Below are positions 25,396-36,200 of a stretch of 64,000 nucleotides of DNA, piece after piece. The stretch spans positions 1 through 64,000 of the forward strand of contig JAJZGI010000001.1 of assembly GCA_021798575.1 (NCBI GenBank), in the 5' to 3' direction. Source of the DNA: Pseudomonadota bacterium. Lineage in GTDB: Bacteria > Pseudomonadota > Alphaproteobacteria > Acetobacterales > Acetobacteraceae. Numbering within the stretch: the stretch's first letter is position 1; each line of letters begins with the position of its first letter. The translations under genes were made by a program, and so were the position numbers. The notes beneath the pieces were generated by a model. It did not search any database. It saw only the letters and a program-made list of their open reading frames with translations, and was not told the origin of the DNA.

Positions 25396-28300
25396 TCAAG
25401 TGTGTCCCATCAGGTCATCGACCTTGGTCGCCTTGATGTATCGGGCCGGATTCTTGTCCACCGCCAGCGCCTTGAAGTGCGCTTCACCGCAGGCAATCTT
25501 CGCCGCTTCCTGGTCGCGCAGGTCATCGACAAACAGGCTGCCCTTGGTCTCCACGACGAAATACAACCGTTCTTCGCCGCTGACCTCAACCAGCACCGCC
25601 CAGTCAGGATTATAGGTGCCCAGCGGAGTCGGCACTTTGAACCAACCTGGCAGCTTGGCGTAGATCTTCACCGCCTCGTTTTTCTCAAGCTGTTCGGCGA
25701 AGGTGCGCTCGACGCCGCCAGAGTCATAAATCACGTGCTCGAACACGGACTTCTGCGCGTCCTTCAGCATGTTGCGCAGATATCCCGTCAGCTCTTCCTG
25801 CTGGAAAAGCTCCTGCGCGTAATACTGGTCTTCACCGATCCGCTGGTATTTGATGCCGTCAACAACAGCCAGCCGCTTGGTCCGATTGATCACCTCGCCC
25901 GCGATCTCGATGAACGCCTGCGGGTTACGCTTAAAGTCCGTCAAACGGCCGCACTCGGTCAAAATGCGGACCAGGCTTTTGCGCGTGAGCTGCGTCCGGT
26001 CCTGAAGATCGGTGAGCACGTCCGGGAGGACGATGTCGCCTTCCTCGATCGTCACGATCGTTCCGCTATCCTTGTCGTGCTCCTTGGCCAGAACGCCGCC
26101 CTGACCAATGGAAAGATCGGCCTTTCTGATCCGCACGCGCGCCTTCGACACGGGCGGGCCGTTGGCGATGGCCTTCGCGCAATCCACTAGCAGCTTCTCG
26201 TTATCGAAGTGAACGCGATAGGTCGTCTTGTGCTTGATCCGATCCCACAGCGCCTGGAACTCGGCGCTTTCCAGAATGGCCTGCCGCGTTTTGACGACCA
26301 CACGCTCATCGGCATTCTTGATATCCAGCTTGCCAGCCACCTTCTTCAGGACGTCGCGCACCGATGCCAGATGCGGCGCCAGCGCCGGCGGCAGAGCGAA
26401 AGAGCCATCCTTCAGCGCGGTGCGAAGGGTGTCCTGCACCTTGCCTTTCGCGTCCACGAACCCCTGCGACTTCAGATGGTCGAAGATCGCCGCTGACTCC
26501 TCGAAGCCGAGCATGCCGGTCGAACCGTCGGCCTTGACGACCGGGATGGCCGCGAACTGATGCTTCTCGACGATGCCGAACTTGATCCCGGTATCCTTCT
26601 CGATTTCCTTCTGCAGGTTTTCGGCGAACTCCTCGTAGCTCTCGGTGGCGATCACGGTCAGCGTGTTGATGTCGAAGCCGCGCAGGCGCTCGCCCTTCTG
26701 ATTGACGCAAAGCCGCAGCCCGCGGCCAATCGTCTGGCGACGCTCGCGTTCAGTTCCGATTTCGCGCAGAGCGCAAATCTGGAAGACGTTGGGATTGTCC
26801 CAGCCTTCCTTCAGCGCCGAGTGGGAGAAGATGAACTTCAGCTTGGTCTCGAAGCCGAGGAGCTTCTCCTTGTCCTTCATGATCAGGTTGTAGGCGCGCT
26901 CCGCGTTGTCGCGGGAGACCTGATTGTTGTCGGCCGTGTCGGTCCAGCGCCTGGCCTTGTCGATCGAGAAATAGCCGTCGTGGACCTCTTCGGCCTCGGA
27001 CGTCAGATCGACCTCCTTGAACAGGCTGACAAACTCGGGAAGTTTCGCCGCGCGCCGGTACTCTTCCTCGAAAATCCGGGCGTATTTGCCCTTTACGGGA
27101 TTCCCGTCGGCGTCATAGGACCGGTAGTGCTCGACCGCGTCGATGAAGAACAGGCTGAGCACCTTAACGCCAAGCGGCGCGAGGCGCTTTTCCTTTTCGA
27201 GATGCTCGTGGATTGTCCGGCGCAGCATCAGCCGCTTCAGCGCATCCGCGTCCACGTCGCCCACGGCCTGGCCGGGCTGGAGAAACGTCTCGCTGCCAGG
27301 CAGCTTCACTTCCAAAAGTTGGTTGTCACGCCCAGCGCGGATCTCGCCGATCCGGCAGTCGGCGTAGATAGCCCGCTTGGTCAGTTCCTCCAGGTCATCG
27401 CCATCTTGAACGACAACTTCCTTGCGGCGAACCTGCTTGCCCTCAAGGACGTCGATTTCAACGCGCGCCGTCACCGGCCCCTTGCCGTTGCTCGCCGAGA
27501 CGAAACGGACATAGGCCTTGTTGTGACCGCCCTCGACTTCGAGCGAGGCGACCTCGATCTGCTTGACCAGCTTGCGCTCATAGGCGTCGACGGCGTCCAG
27601 GCGGAACACCATGTGGTGCTTGTCGACATGGGTCGCCGAGTAGCGCAGCGTGCAGAGCGGGTTCATCTCTCCCAGCGCGTTCTTGCCGGCGCCCGACAGA
27701 CCGCCATCGACGCTTTGAGGTTCATCGACGATCAGGATCGGCCGGGTCGCGCGGATCAGATCGATCGGCCGCTCGCCGCCCGTCTTCTCGCTGTCCTTGT
27801 AAAGGTTGTTGACGTCCTTCTTGTTGATGGCGCCGACGGTCACGACCATGACCTGGATGTTCGGGCTGGTGGCGAAATTGCGCACCTGTCCGAGCTTCGC
27901 GGAATCATAGAGGAAATAGTCGAAGGGCTGGCCGGAGTAGAGGCCCTTGAAATGCTCCTCGGTGATCTGGAGAGTCTTGTAGACGCCTTCCTTGATCGCG
28001 ACCGAAGGCACGACGATGACGAACTTGGTGAACCCATACAGTTTGTTCAGCTCGAAGACCGTCCTTAGGTAGACGTAGGTTTTGCCCGTGCCCGTCTCCA
28101 TCTCGACCGTGAAATCACCGGAGGTCAGCGCCGTTGACGGAGCGAGGCCGTTCCGGAGCTGAATGTCCTTCAGGTTGGCGATGATCTCGTCGTCTAGCAG
28201 GGTCAGCCGGTTGCCGATGCCGAGTTCGCTCTCGACGAGGCCCAGCTCCCCTTGCACACCAAGGAAGCCGCCGAGATCGAGGCTCGGCTGTCCCGCCCGG

Positions 28301-28425
28301 TCCACCATCGGACGGCGCGTCACGGTGAATTCGGTGCGGTTGATCTCCTGGCCGCGAAACAGGTCGGCGACGGATTCAACGGCGAGCTTCTGGTAATCGA
28401 GATCCGGCTCGAAGTGCAGTTTCAT
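25396..28425 (-). CDS. Type III restriction enzyme Res-like helicase/nuclease
   Basis: 1009 aa; EMETGTGKTYVYLRTVFELN; RPILIVDEPQSVDGG; KEGWDNPNVFQICAL; C-terminal NPDWAVLVEVSGEERLYFVVETKGS (PD-(D/E)xK-like). Confidence 0.92.
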   Translation of the reverse strand: MKLHFEPDLDYQKLAVESVADLFRGQEINRTEFTVTRRPMVDRAGQPSLDLGGFLGVQGELGLVESELGIGNRLTLLDDEIIANLKDIQLRNGLAPSTALTSGDFTVEMETGTGKTYVYLRTVFELNKLYGFTKFVIVVPSVAIKEGVYKTLQITEEHFKGLYSGQPFDYFLYDSAKLGQVRNFATSPNIQVMVVTVGAINKKDVNNLYKDSEKTGGERPIDLIRATRPILIVDEPQSVDGGLSGAGKNALGEMNPLCTLRYSATHVDKHHMVFRLDAVDAYERKLVKQIEVASLEVEGGHNKAYVRFVSASNGKGPVTARVEIDVLEGKQVRRKEVVVQDGDDLEELTKRAIYADCRIGEIRAGRDNQLLEVKLPGSETFLQPGQAVGDVDADALKRLMLRRTIHEHLEKEKRLAPLGVKVLSLFFIDAVEHYRSYDADGNPVKGKYARIFEEEYRRAAKLPEFVSLFKEVDLTSEAEEVHDGYFSIDKARRWTDTADNNQVSRDNAERAYNLIMKDKEKLLGFETKLKFIFSHSALKEGWDNPNVFQICALREIGTERERRQTIGRGLRLCVNQKGERLRGFDINTLTVIATESYEEFAENLQKEIEKDTGIKFGIVEKHQFAAIPVVKADGSTGMLGFEESAAIFDHLKSQGFVDAKGKVQDTLRTALKDGSFALPPALAPHLASVRDVLKKVAGKLDIKNADERVVVKTRQAILESAEFQALWDRIKHKTTYRVHFDNEKLLVDCAKAIANGPPVSKARVRIRKADLSIGQGGVLAKEHDKDSGTIVTIEEGDIVLPDVLTDLQDRTQLTRKSLVRILTECGRLTDFKRNPQAFIEIAGEVINRTKRLAVVDGIKYQRIGEDQYYAQELFQQEELTGYLRNMLKDAQKSVFEHVIYDSGGVERTFAEQLEKNEAVKIYAKLPGWFKVPTPLGTYNPDWAVLVEVSGEERLYFVVETKGSLFVDDLRDQEAAKIACGEAHFKALAVDKNPARYIKATKVDDLMGHT

Positions 28426-28435
28426 CGAACCCTCC

Positions 28436-30490
28436 TCACAGGCTGCGAACGTCTGAAATGCCGTTCTGACTCAGGATCGCCGCCATGTTGGTTTTGGCGA
28501 TGTCGTCGGCGAATCCGGAATCCTTGAACACCACGCGGGTATCGACGGCGGGCGCCATCTCCTTGATCCACGAGACGATGCCGGCGCTCAAGGGCTCGAT
28601 GATGTCCTTGGTCAATTCGTCGGCAAGACATGCGATTAGTGCGCCGCCGCCAATAGAATGGACGGTCTTGTTGGCAATCAACTTTGTCTCGATGGGCACG
28701 CAAAGATCGAGACCCAATTTGAGCAGCAGCTCATAGAGGACGTCCTGCTCCTTGCGCCCTCGTACGAGATGCTCGGCGTTCTTCAGAAGGCTATTTTCCA
28801 GGTCGCCCCCGTCAGGCTCCCAAGCTCGTATATTAGACGACGCAAGCCTGAACACGCGGAAGCCGGTATCGCCAGAAAACCCCGGGTTGTCCGATCGGAC
28901 TTTCAGAGCGCTGCGTCGGAGACGCTCTTTGGTAATCTCGGCGATATTCGCCGGCTTGCCAATATCAGCACAGAACTGGGCTGCGACCTTTTGATCGGCT
29001 TGCTCCACATCCAGGGGCTCCGGCAACTGGACAAGAATATACCTTCGAGATGCAGACTTGCTTGCGTTCTCGGCCATAACCGCATGACCAGTGGTTCCGC
29101 TCCCAGCAAAGAAATCTAAGACAAGATCATCGGGCTCACACAAATAAGAAATTAGACGCGAGATATCATTTACCGGTTTTGGATTGTCAAAAACTCTCTG
29201 ACCATCAAAGAGCGCATTAAACTGATTGGCAGCTGTCTGCGCATAACTGTAGTGAACACTGATCATCACTTGATCAGAATTCTCAAACAAATTTGTTCTT
29301 ACGCGCGGGACCGTGGTTTCGTCTGGACCGAATACAACACGGCCTTTCTCGACCTCCTCCCAAAATCGTTCAGAGGTAGGGTAGCGCCATCCGCTGATAG
29401 GCAATTTACAAGCGCGCTTCGTCTCGGGATGAAGAACCTCGTATCTTGGTCCGTTTCCGCCGGGCCAGTTGATGTTTCCGTCGTCTCGATACGGACCCCT
29501 CTCATCGAACTTGCGAAATCTGGCAAGTGGTTGCCTTGGATCATCCTCATCGAACGTCGCATAAAATGCGAAAATTCCTTCTCTTATCTTCTCCCAATCC
29601 GAACCGTATAAATTCTTTAGACGCTCGAACTCTTCTTTTAATTCTTCAACGCCCTCCTTTTCACCTCGAAAAATGATCTTTTGATCAGAAAGTTTTTGTT
29701 CATTACGTACGTAAATGCACATATATTCGTGACCGACAGAAAAATACTTTGCGTCGTTCTTTCTATTTCTATCGAAAACGAGAGTAGCCAAAAAGTTTTC
29801 CTCTCCGAAGACATCATCTAGAAGCCGCCGAACATTTGGAAATTCCACGTCATCGACGCTCACGATAATAATTCCATCTTCGCGAAGCAGGTTCCGGGCT
29901 AACTTGAATCGTGGATAGGCCATATTGAGCCAATCCGTATGAAAACGGCCCGACGCCTCTGTATTTGATGATATTTTGCGGCCACCCTCAAGTTGACCTG
30001 TCAGTTCCAGATAGTTTTTAATATTGTCTCGAAAATCGTCACGATAGACGAAGTCTTTTCCGGTGTTGTAAGGTGGATCGATATATATAAGCTTCACCTT
30101 GCCCGAATAACTCTTCTGCAGTAACTTTAGAACCTCGAGATTGTCACCTTCGATCATTAGGTTGTGAGTCGTTTCCCAATCGACGCTTTCGTCGGGGCAC
30201 GGCAGTAGCGTACCGGTCGAAGGTGTCAGGGCGATCTGCCGCGCGCGCCGTTTGCCGTGCCAGTTGAGCCCGTACTTCTCATCGCGCTCGTCCACGGCGC
30301 CGCCGAGGAGACCCTTCAGCACTTCGAAGTCGATCTTGCCTTCTGCAAACGCGTCCGGAAACAGCGCCTTCAGCGCATCGATGTTGCCCGCCACAATGTC
30401 GGCGCTCTTCGTCTCGGGGCTTTCGGCGTCAAGCTTCTTCATGATCGGTTCCAACTCAAGCTGGGGCAAATCCGTGGCCGCGGCGATCAC
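28436..30490 (-). CDS. Type III (beta-class) DNA methyltransferase Mod
   Basis: LIYIDPPYNTGKDFVY precedes DLVLDFFAGSGTTGHAVMAEN. Confidence 0.92.
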   Translation of the reverse strand: MIAAATDLPQLELEPIMKKLDAESPETKSADIVAGNIDALKALFPDAFAEGKIDFEVLKGLLGGAVDERDEKYGLNWHGKRRARQIALTPSTGTLLPCPDESVDWETTHNLMIEGDNLEVLKLLQKSYSGKVKLIYIDPPYNTGKDFVYRDDFRDNIKNYLELTGQLEGGRKISSNTEASGRFHTDWLNMAYPRFKLARNLLREDGIIIVSVDDVEFPNVRRLLDDVFGEENFLATLVFDRNRKNDAKYFSVGHEYMCIYVRNEQKLSDQKIIFRGEKEGVEELKEEFERLKNLYGSDWEKIREGIFAFYATFDEDDPRQPLARFRKFDERGPYRDDGNINWPGGNGPRYEVLHPETKRACKLPISGWRYPTSERFWEEVEKGRVVFGPDETTVPRVRTNLFENSDQVMISVHYSYAQTAANQFNALFDGQRVFDNPKPVNDISRLISYLCEPDDLVLDFFAGSGTTGHAVMAENASKSASRRYILVQLPEPLDVEQADQKVAAQFCADIGKPANIAEITKERLRRSALKVRSDNPGFSGDTGFRVFRLASSNIRAWEPDGGDLENSLLKNAEHLVRGRKEQDVLYELLLKLGLDLCVPIETKLIANKTVHSIGGGALIACLADELTKDIIEPLSAGIVSWIKEMAPAVDTRVVFKDSGFADDIAKTNMAAILSQNGISDVRSL

Positions 30491-32436
30491 GCCGCTTCCA
30501 GGTGCAGAATTTCAGTTTCGACGTAGGTGCGGAAATCCGCCGAGGAGGTGAAGCAGCGGAAGCCCGCTCCACTCGCCAGGGCGAGGATATCCGCGCTCTC
30601 ATTCAGCAACACGGCAACCGGAGCGCTGAGCCCCGCCTGAAGGCCCTCGGGCCAGGCGAGATCAAACAGAGCCTTCTGCGCGCCGGTAGCGGGGTCCGCG
30701 TAGTCAAACCCAATCTGTCCGCGTGGCAGGCCCTGGCCTTCAACCCAATCATTGAGCGATTCCAGCTCGGCTTCTTCAACCTCGCTGGTGATGCCGCCTA
30801 TCATCGGCGCTTCCGCTTCGATCACTGGAGCGGCCTTGCCCATCCAGCGCGTGTCGCCGTGGAGCAATTCTTCGAAGCGACGGTTCGCCTCCGCCGCGAG
30901 CAAGGCCTTCCGAGCTTCGAGAAAATCGAGGTAGCGATCGATTTTCCAGAGCGCCGGATCGGTGGGGATCCACTGAGACGCCAGCGCGCCCGGATGCTTC
31001 GCCTCGATCTCCGGGAAATAGGCCTCCGGCAGCCGATCGCTGATGTTGAGGTTGGTGTCCTTGGTCAGGAAGCAGAAATTCGCCAGAGCGTTCACGTCGG
31101 GGCGACGGTGCTTCAGCTTGTAGAGCTGCGCCTTGGGGAAGATGTGATGCACCTCCAGGCGGCTCATCTTCCCGAGCAGACTGGCCCTGAGCGGCAGCCC
31201 GGTCCCCCAGTCCCGCGCCTCACCCATACGCGTCAGCATATAGAGCACCGGATAAAACCGGGCACCGAGACTCCACCCAGTGAAATGACCGGCTTCGACG
31301 CGCAGTCCGCCGTGCCAAAGCCGCAGTTGCTCCAGCAGCGTATCTAGGCCGCCTTTCGGCCCTTCGAGCGCCGCCAGATCCTGATCGATAAAGCTCTCCG
31401 TCGAACCGGAAAACCGTCCCCACATGCCGGCCTGGGCGAACCAGAAGAGCAGCTTGTCCCGCTCTTTCGCGTCCAGCGAGCCCTTGTTCTTGTCCAAGTA
31501 GCGGACCATCACCGGCACGCCGAAGCGGCCGAAGAACACCTGGTCATGATCGAGCCCGAGGCGTCCGGCGATCAGGTTCAAAGACGCATCGATGTGCTTG
31601 TTGGCGCGCTTCAGCCCATCCTGGATATCGAGCGCGCCCTTGTCGTGCAGGTAGCTGAACTTGGCCTCGCCAGTGAGCACGGTGTTCACCGAACGCAGAA
31701 GCCAATCGAGGTTGAACTGATACCCGGCGGCGGTCCATTCCTTCAGCTTGGCCTTCATGGAGTCGCGGGCTTCCGGCCACTCGGCGCAGATTTTCGCAAG
31801 CGCCAGATCGCCCTTCGACAGTTTGGTGCCGCCGCTGTTCACGCGGTTGAAGATGTCGACCACGACGTCCAGGGTCTTGTCCTGTCCGGTCACCTCTTCG
31901 ATATGCAAATCGATCTCCGTCACGCCGAGCAGCGCGCCGAGCCGGCCGACATAGGCGCCGACATTCGCCACATGAGCGGGGTCAGCCGAGAGCTGCGCGA
32001 TCAGCGCACCCAGGCCTGCGTTCCCAGCCTTCATCAAGCTGGTGACGTCGATCCACAGCGGATCGTCTTGCATTTTCACCGGCTGGTAGAACGCGAAGGT
32101 CTCGGTCCCGAGGTGAAACCGGAGCCCACTAAAGGCCTGCGCATTGCCGTCGAAGAACTTCGGGGGATGGCCCCGCACGACACCATAGAGCGAGGTCATG
32201 CGTTGCTGCCCGTCGAGCAACAGCTTGACGATCCCCGCGGCAAGCGGCCCGTCGCCTCGATGCGCCGCTGTCTTCGCTTCGGTCGCCCACACCAACAGGC
32301 CGCCTACGGGATGGCGGCGATAAAGGGAGTCGAACAGGCCGCGGACCTGGTCGCGGTTCCAGACATAGCCCCGCTGAAATTCGGGCAGCGCCATATGTCC
32401 GCTGTCTATGTGATCCAGGATCGTCGAAATCTTCAT
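30487..32436 (-). CDS. DUF262 protein with HNH/DUF1524-like C-terminus (GmrSD-like)
   Basis: LPEFQRGYVWNRDQVRGLFDSLYRRHPVGGLLVW; KLLLDGQQRMTSLYGV (DGQQR); C-terminal EVHHIFPKAQL...NALANFCFLTKDTNLNISD. Confidence 0.88.
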   Translation of the reverse strand: MKISTILDHIDSGHMALPEFQRGYVWNRDQVRGLFDSLYRRHPVGGLLVWATEAKTAAHRGDGPLAAGIVKLLLDGQQRMTSLYGVVRGHPPKFFDGNAQAFSGLRFHLGTETFAFYQPVKMQDDPLWIDVTSLMKAGNAGLGALIAQLSADPAHVANVGAYVGRLGALLGVTEIDLHIEEVTGQDKTLDVVVDIFNRVNSGGTKLSKGDLALAKICAEWPEARDSMKAKLKEWTAAGYQFNLDWLLRSVNTVLTGEAKFSYLHDKGALDIQDGLKRANKHIDASLNLIAGRLGLDHDQVFFGRFGVPVMVRYLDKNKGSLDAKERDKLLFWFAQAGMWGRFSGSTESFIDQDLAALEGPKGGLDTLLEQLRLWHGGLRVEAGHFTGWSLGARFYPVLYMLTRMGEARDWGTGLPLRASLLGKMSRLEVHHIFPKAQLYKLKHRRPDVNALANFCFLTKDTNLNISDRLPEAYFPEIEAKHPGALASQWIPTDPALWKIDRYLDFLEARKALLAAEANRRFEELLHGDTRWMGKAAPVIEAEAPMIGGITSEVEEAELESLNDWVEGQGLPRGQIGFDYADPATGAQKALFDLAWPEGLQAGLSAPVAVLLNESADILALASGAGFRCFTSSADFRTYVETEILHLEAA

Positions 32437-33218
32437 GCGCTATCCCCCAGCATCATCTTCTTGTTCCGATCCATTGCGGTCTCTAGCGCTTTGATCTTCT
32501 GATTCAGATCTACTCGCTGGCTAATCTGTTTTGCTTTTGAAGCCTGCGTTCGCAGTTGTGCCGCTTCCCGCGCAAGCCGCGTATGTTCTCCAAGGGCCGT
32601 GCGACGGCGGTCAATAAGCGCGCCCTCGTCTTTTACCTCGTAGACGCCTGAAAGCCGTGCAGCCACCAACGCCTCGATCCGCGCGAGCCAGCCGTCGTAC
32701 ACGGCCGACAGATCGCGCGCTGGCTGACTCTTCAGCGCGATACTTTCCATGAAAGCGCGCTCGGCTACCGGCGGCGTGGCGGGGTCGATCTCGCTGGCGA
32801 CGACAACGCGCTCAACGACAATCTTGTCGCCCTCGTTCTGCGCCGCACGTTTGGGAGCGACCGAGACGGCGACGCCGCCAGGGCCGGTTGTGATCAGCAG
32901 CACCGGATACGGAATTGCGCGGTGGATCAGCTCGGTCAGGCGTGTAGCGCGGGCGTCCGGGCGGAACGTCGCGGCGATGACAGCAATTTCCGAATAGTCG
33001 TGAATTTCGTCTGTGAAGGCGGGAATGGCGATGGTGTTCGGCTTGAGCGCCGCGAGCCAATGGATCTCATCGACGCCGTCCTGAATTGCGCGCTTGTCGG
33101 CGGTCGTTGGCGCGCCTTGCTCGACCAGCATCTTCTTGGGCACGCGCGTATCAACCCGCGCTCGCGGGGGGAGATCGAGAGCGGCGACAATCGCGGCGAT
33201 CGCCGCCATCCCCGTCAT
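32433..33218 (-). CDS. DUF4391 family protein
   Basis: RVPKKMLVEQGAPTTADKRAIQDGVDEIHWLAALKPNTIAIPAFTDEIHDYSEIAVI...LTELIHRAIPYPVLLIT; sits between the helicase and DUF262 genes. Confidence 0.78.
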   Translation of the reverse strand: MTGMAAIAAIVAALDLPPRARVDTRVPKKMLVEQGAPTTADKRAIQDGVDEIHWLAALKPNTIAIPAFTDEIHDYSEIAVIAATFRPDARATRLTELIHRAIPYPVLLITTGPGGVAVSVAPKRAAQNEGDKIVVERVVVASEIDPATPPVAERAFMESIALKSQPARDLSAVYDGWLARIEALVAARLSGVYEVKDEGALIDRRRTALGEHTRLAREAAQLRTQASKAKQISQRVDLNQKIKALETAMDRNKKMMLGDSA

Positions 33219-36200
33219 GAAGCAGCACTCGTCGAGGGGGCAAAAGCGACCAGGAAGGCGACCACCTCGAAGTCGTTGATTCCGGCGAATTCGCCCTTCA
33301 TGGCGTGCGTGCCGCCCATCTGAAACAGGCTGGCGACTGCGCGCTCTTCGCGCTTGCCCACGAGGGTCCCGATGGCCCGGGCGAGCAACTTGCGATAGGG
33401 CTCCATGTCGCGGCCCGATCGGGTCGCTTTGTCGAAGCGCTTGTAGGCCTCCTGGTCAGGCTGATCGTGACCAAGGCTGAGCTTTTTCAAGCGGTCGAGC
33501 ACCTGCTTCGCCTGCGTATAGGGAAGCAGGACCTCTCCGTCATCGCCGACATGGACGACGTAGTGCGGCGCCAGCGGATAGCCGGGCTCCGCGACCGCGA
33601 GCGCCGCCTCCCCAACGGCCCTCAGACAGAAGATGACGCCAGGCGGAATCGGGTTCTCCCTGTCGCCCAGAGCCTCGGTAACTGCATACGTCCCGAGCGG
33701 TAACGCATCGAGGCGGCTTCGATTGGTTCGCAGAAACCCTGCAAGATCGATGCGAAAATCGTTGAGGGTGAGGTCCGCGATGGAGACGCCACTCGACAGA
33801 TCTTCAAGATCGATCACGGCGTCCTGTAGCTTCTGAAGCTGAGCGCGCCGGTACTCCAGGTCGTTCATCTCGTTGCCGGCCTGGAACTCGATGACGTTTT
33901 CCTCGCCCGTCGCCGACACGTCGAGAAGCATCATGCGTCCGCTGACACGGGATTCGAGGTCGAGATATTCGTCCAGCTCCATATTCGGCCAGAAGTTGAC
34001 CAACTGTATTTTCGAGTTCTGCGAGCCGATCCGGTCCACGCGCCCGAAGCGCTGGATGATGCGGACCGGGTTCCAGTGAATGTCGTAGTTGATGAGAAAG
34101 TCGCAGTCCTGGAGGTTCTGCCCCTCCGAGATGCAGTCGGTCGCGATCAGAAGATCGATTTCGCCTTCCGATGCGAGTTCGGCAGGACGTTCCTTGGAAC
34201 GTGGCGAGAAGGCGCTCAGGATGCCGCTCATGTCACCGCGGACGCCGGGCATCGTGGTTCGGTTGGAACCGGTGCCGCTGACGACGGCGCAGTGAACGCC
34301 AAGCGAGCCACGCGCCCATGTGGCAATGTCGCGATACAGGTAGTCTGCAGTGTCGGCGAAGGCCGTGAACAGCAGGATCTTCCGGTTGCCCGCATTTATC
34401 GGCGCACGCACCTTGTCGGCAATTATCCGCTTGAGCGCCGCCAGCTTCGCGTCACGGTCTGGCGTGACAAGGCGAGCGGCTGCCAGGAGTGCGCGAAGAC
34501 GGTCTCGATCTTCGACGAGGTCCTGGCGCCAGCGCACCCGGTCAACATCTTGCAGAAGCACTTTGACCTTCCGGCCCACCAGCAGCGCCTCGAAAGCCGG
34601 GTCATCCACATCTATATCGTCGATCGGCACCTCGTCGACGGAGTCGTCATGTGCATCGATCTTGGCGAGTAGGGCTTCGACGTCCCTGAGTTGACGTTCA
34701 ATGGTGAGCGCGAACGACGCGACCGAGCTCTCCATGCGCTTCAAGATGTTCACCCGCAGCAGGTGAATGAGGCTTTCTTCTCGATCGACCTGGCGGAAGA
34801 ACCGCTCGCCTCCACGAATTTTTGTGCTGTACTTCTCGTCGTAGGACGCCTGCTTATGGGGCAGCACGTAACGAAGCGGGGCGTATGCGCCGAGGGTCAG
34901 ACGACGAATTTCGTTGTTTATCTCGCGGATCGGACGGAATGCGCCGTCGAGGTCGACGTCAGCCTTGATATTCACTGGCGGAAGCCGATCGGGGAACTGG
35001 CCGGTCTCCGCTGTACCGTAATAACGCTGAACATGCTTTCGCGAACGGGCAATGGTGAGCATGTCGAGCAGCTTGAAATAGTCGAAGCCGAGCATATCCA
35101 TAAGGCGCGCGGGCCGCCGGTCGGCCTCAGCCAGATCAAGCCACCGGTTGAACTGACCTTGGGCCTTACGGATCGTGGCTTCGATGCTGGGGATGCCATA
35201 ACCGGCAAGAGCCACATCGTTCCCTTCCGTCACAAAGGCGATTTGATTCTTCAGGTCAGCGAGCCGGTTGTTGACAGGCGTCGCCGACAGCATCAACACC
35301 TTGGTCTTCACCCCGGACTGGATGATCCGCTTCATCAAATGGTCGTAGCGGGTATCCCGATCCTTATGAGTGGGCTTGTTCCGGAAGTTATGAGACTCGT
35401 CGATGACGACGAGATCGTAATTGCCCCAATTGACGTGTGAGAGATCGATATCGCCGGACAGACCACCATCCCGCGAAAGATCCGTGTGATTCAAAACATC
35501 GTAGTTCAGCCTGTCGGGCGCTAAGACGTTCCGACGGTCGTTGGCCTTATAAAGGGTCCAGTTGTCGCGAAGCCGTTTGGGACAGAGCACGAGGACGCGA
35601 TCATTGCGGAGCTCGTAATACTTGATGACGGCAAGAGCTTCGAAGGTTTTTCCGAGGCCGACACTGTCGGCGATTATGCAACCGCCGATGCGTTCAAGCT
35701 TGTCGATGGCGCCGGTCACGCCATCGCGTTGAAAGCGAAAAAGCTTCTTCCAAACTACCGTATCCCGAATACCAGTCGCGGACTTGATGATCCGCTCTTC
35801 ATCCAGCTCGTCGCCCAAATCCTTGAACATCTGATAGAGGATCTGGAAGTAGACGACCGATGGCGAACGCGGGGACGCCATATCTTCCAGAGCAGCAAGG
35901 AATGATGCCTTGGCCTCCGGTTCCGCGCGCAGATCATTCCAGTTCGACTCGAACCATTCAGCGTAGCTCGCAGCCTCGGAATCGACATCCGTCGCTTGCA
36001 CGAGGCCAAGCAGCCCGCCCGGAGTCAGCCCAAGACCTTCCGTTGTAAACGAGCAAGTGCCCATCATGGCCTTGCCTGGGGACGGGTTGCCACGAACGAA
36101 GATTAGCGATTGGGGCGGCGCCTTTCGCGCATTCCGGATTTCGGCCTTCTTGGCGATCCAGTCGGCGGCGGCACGAGCGAGCCACCGTCCTTGAAGTTGC

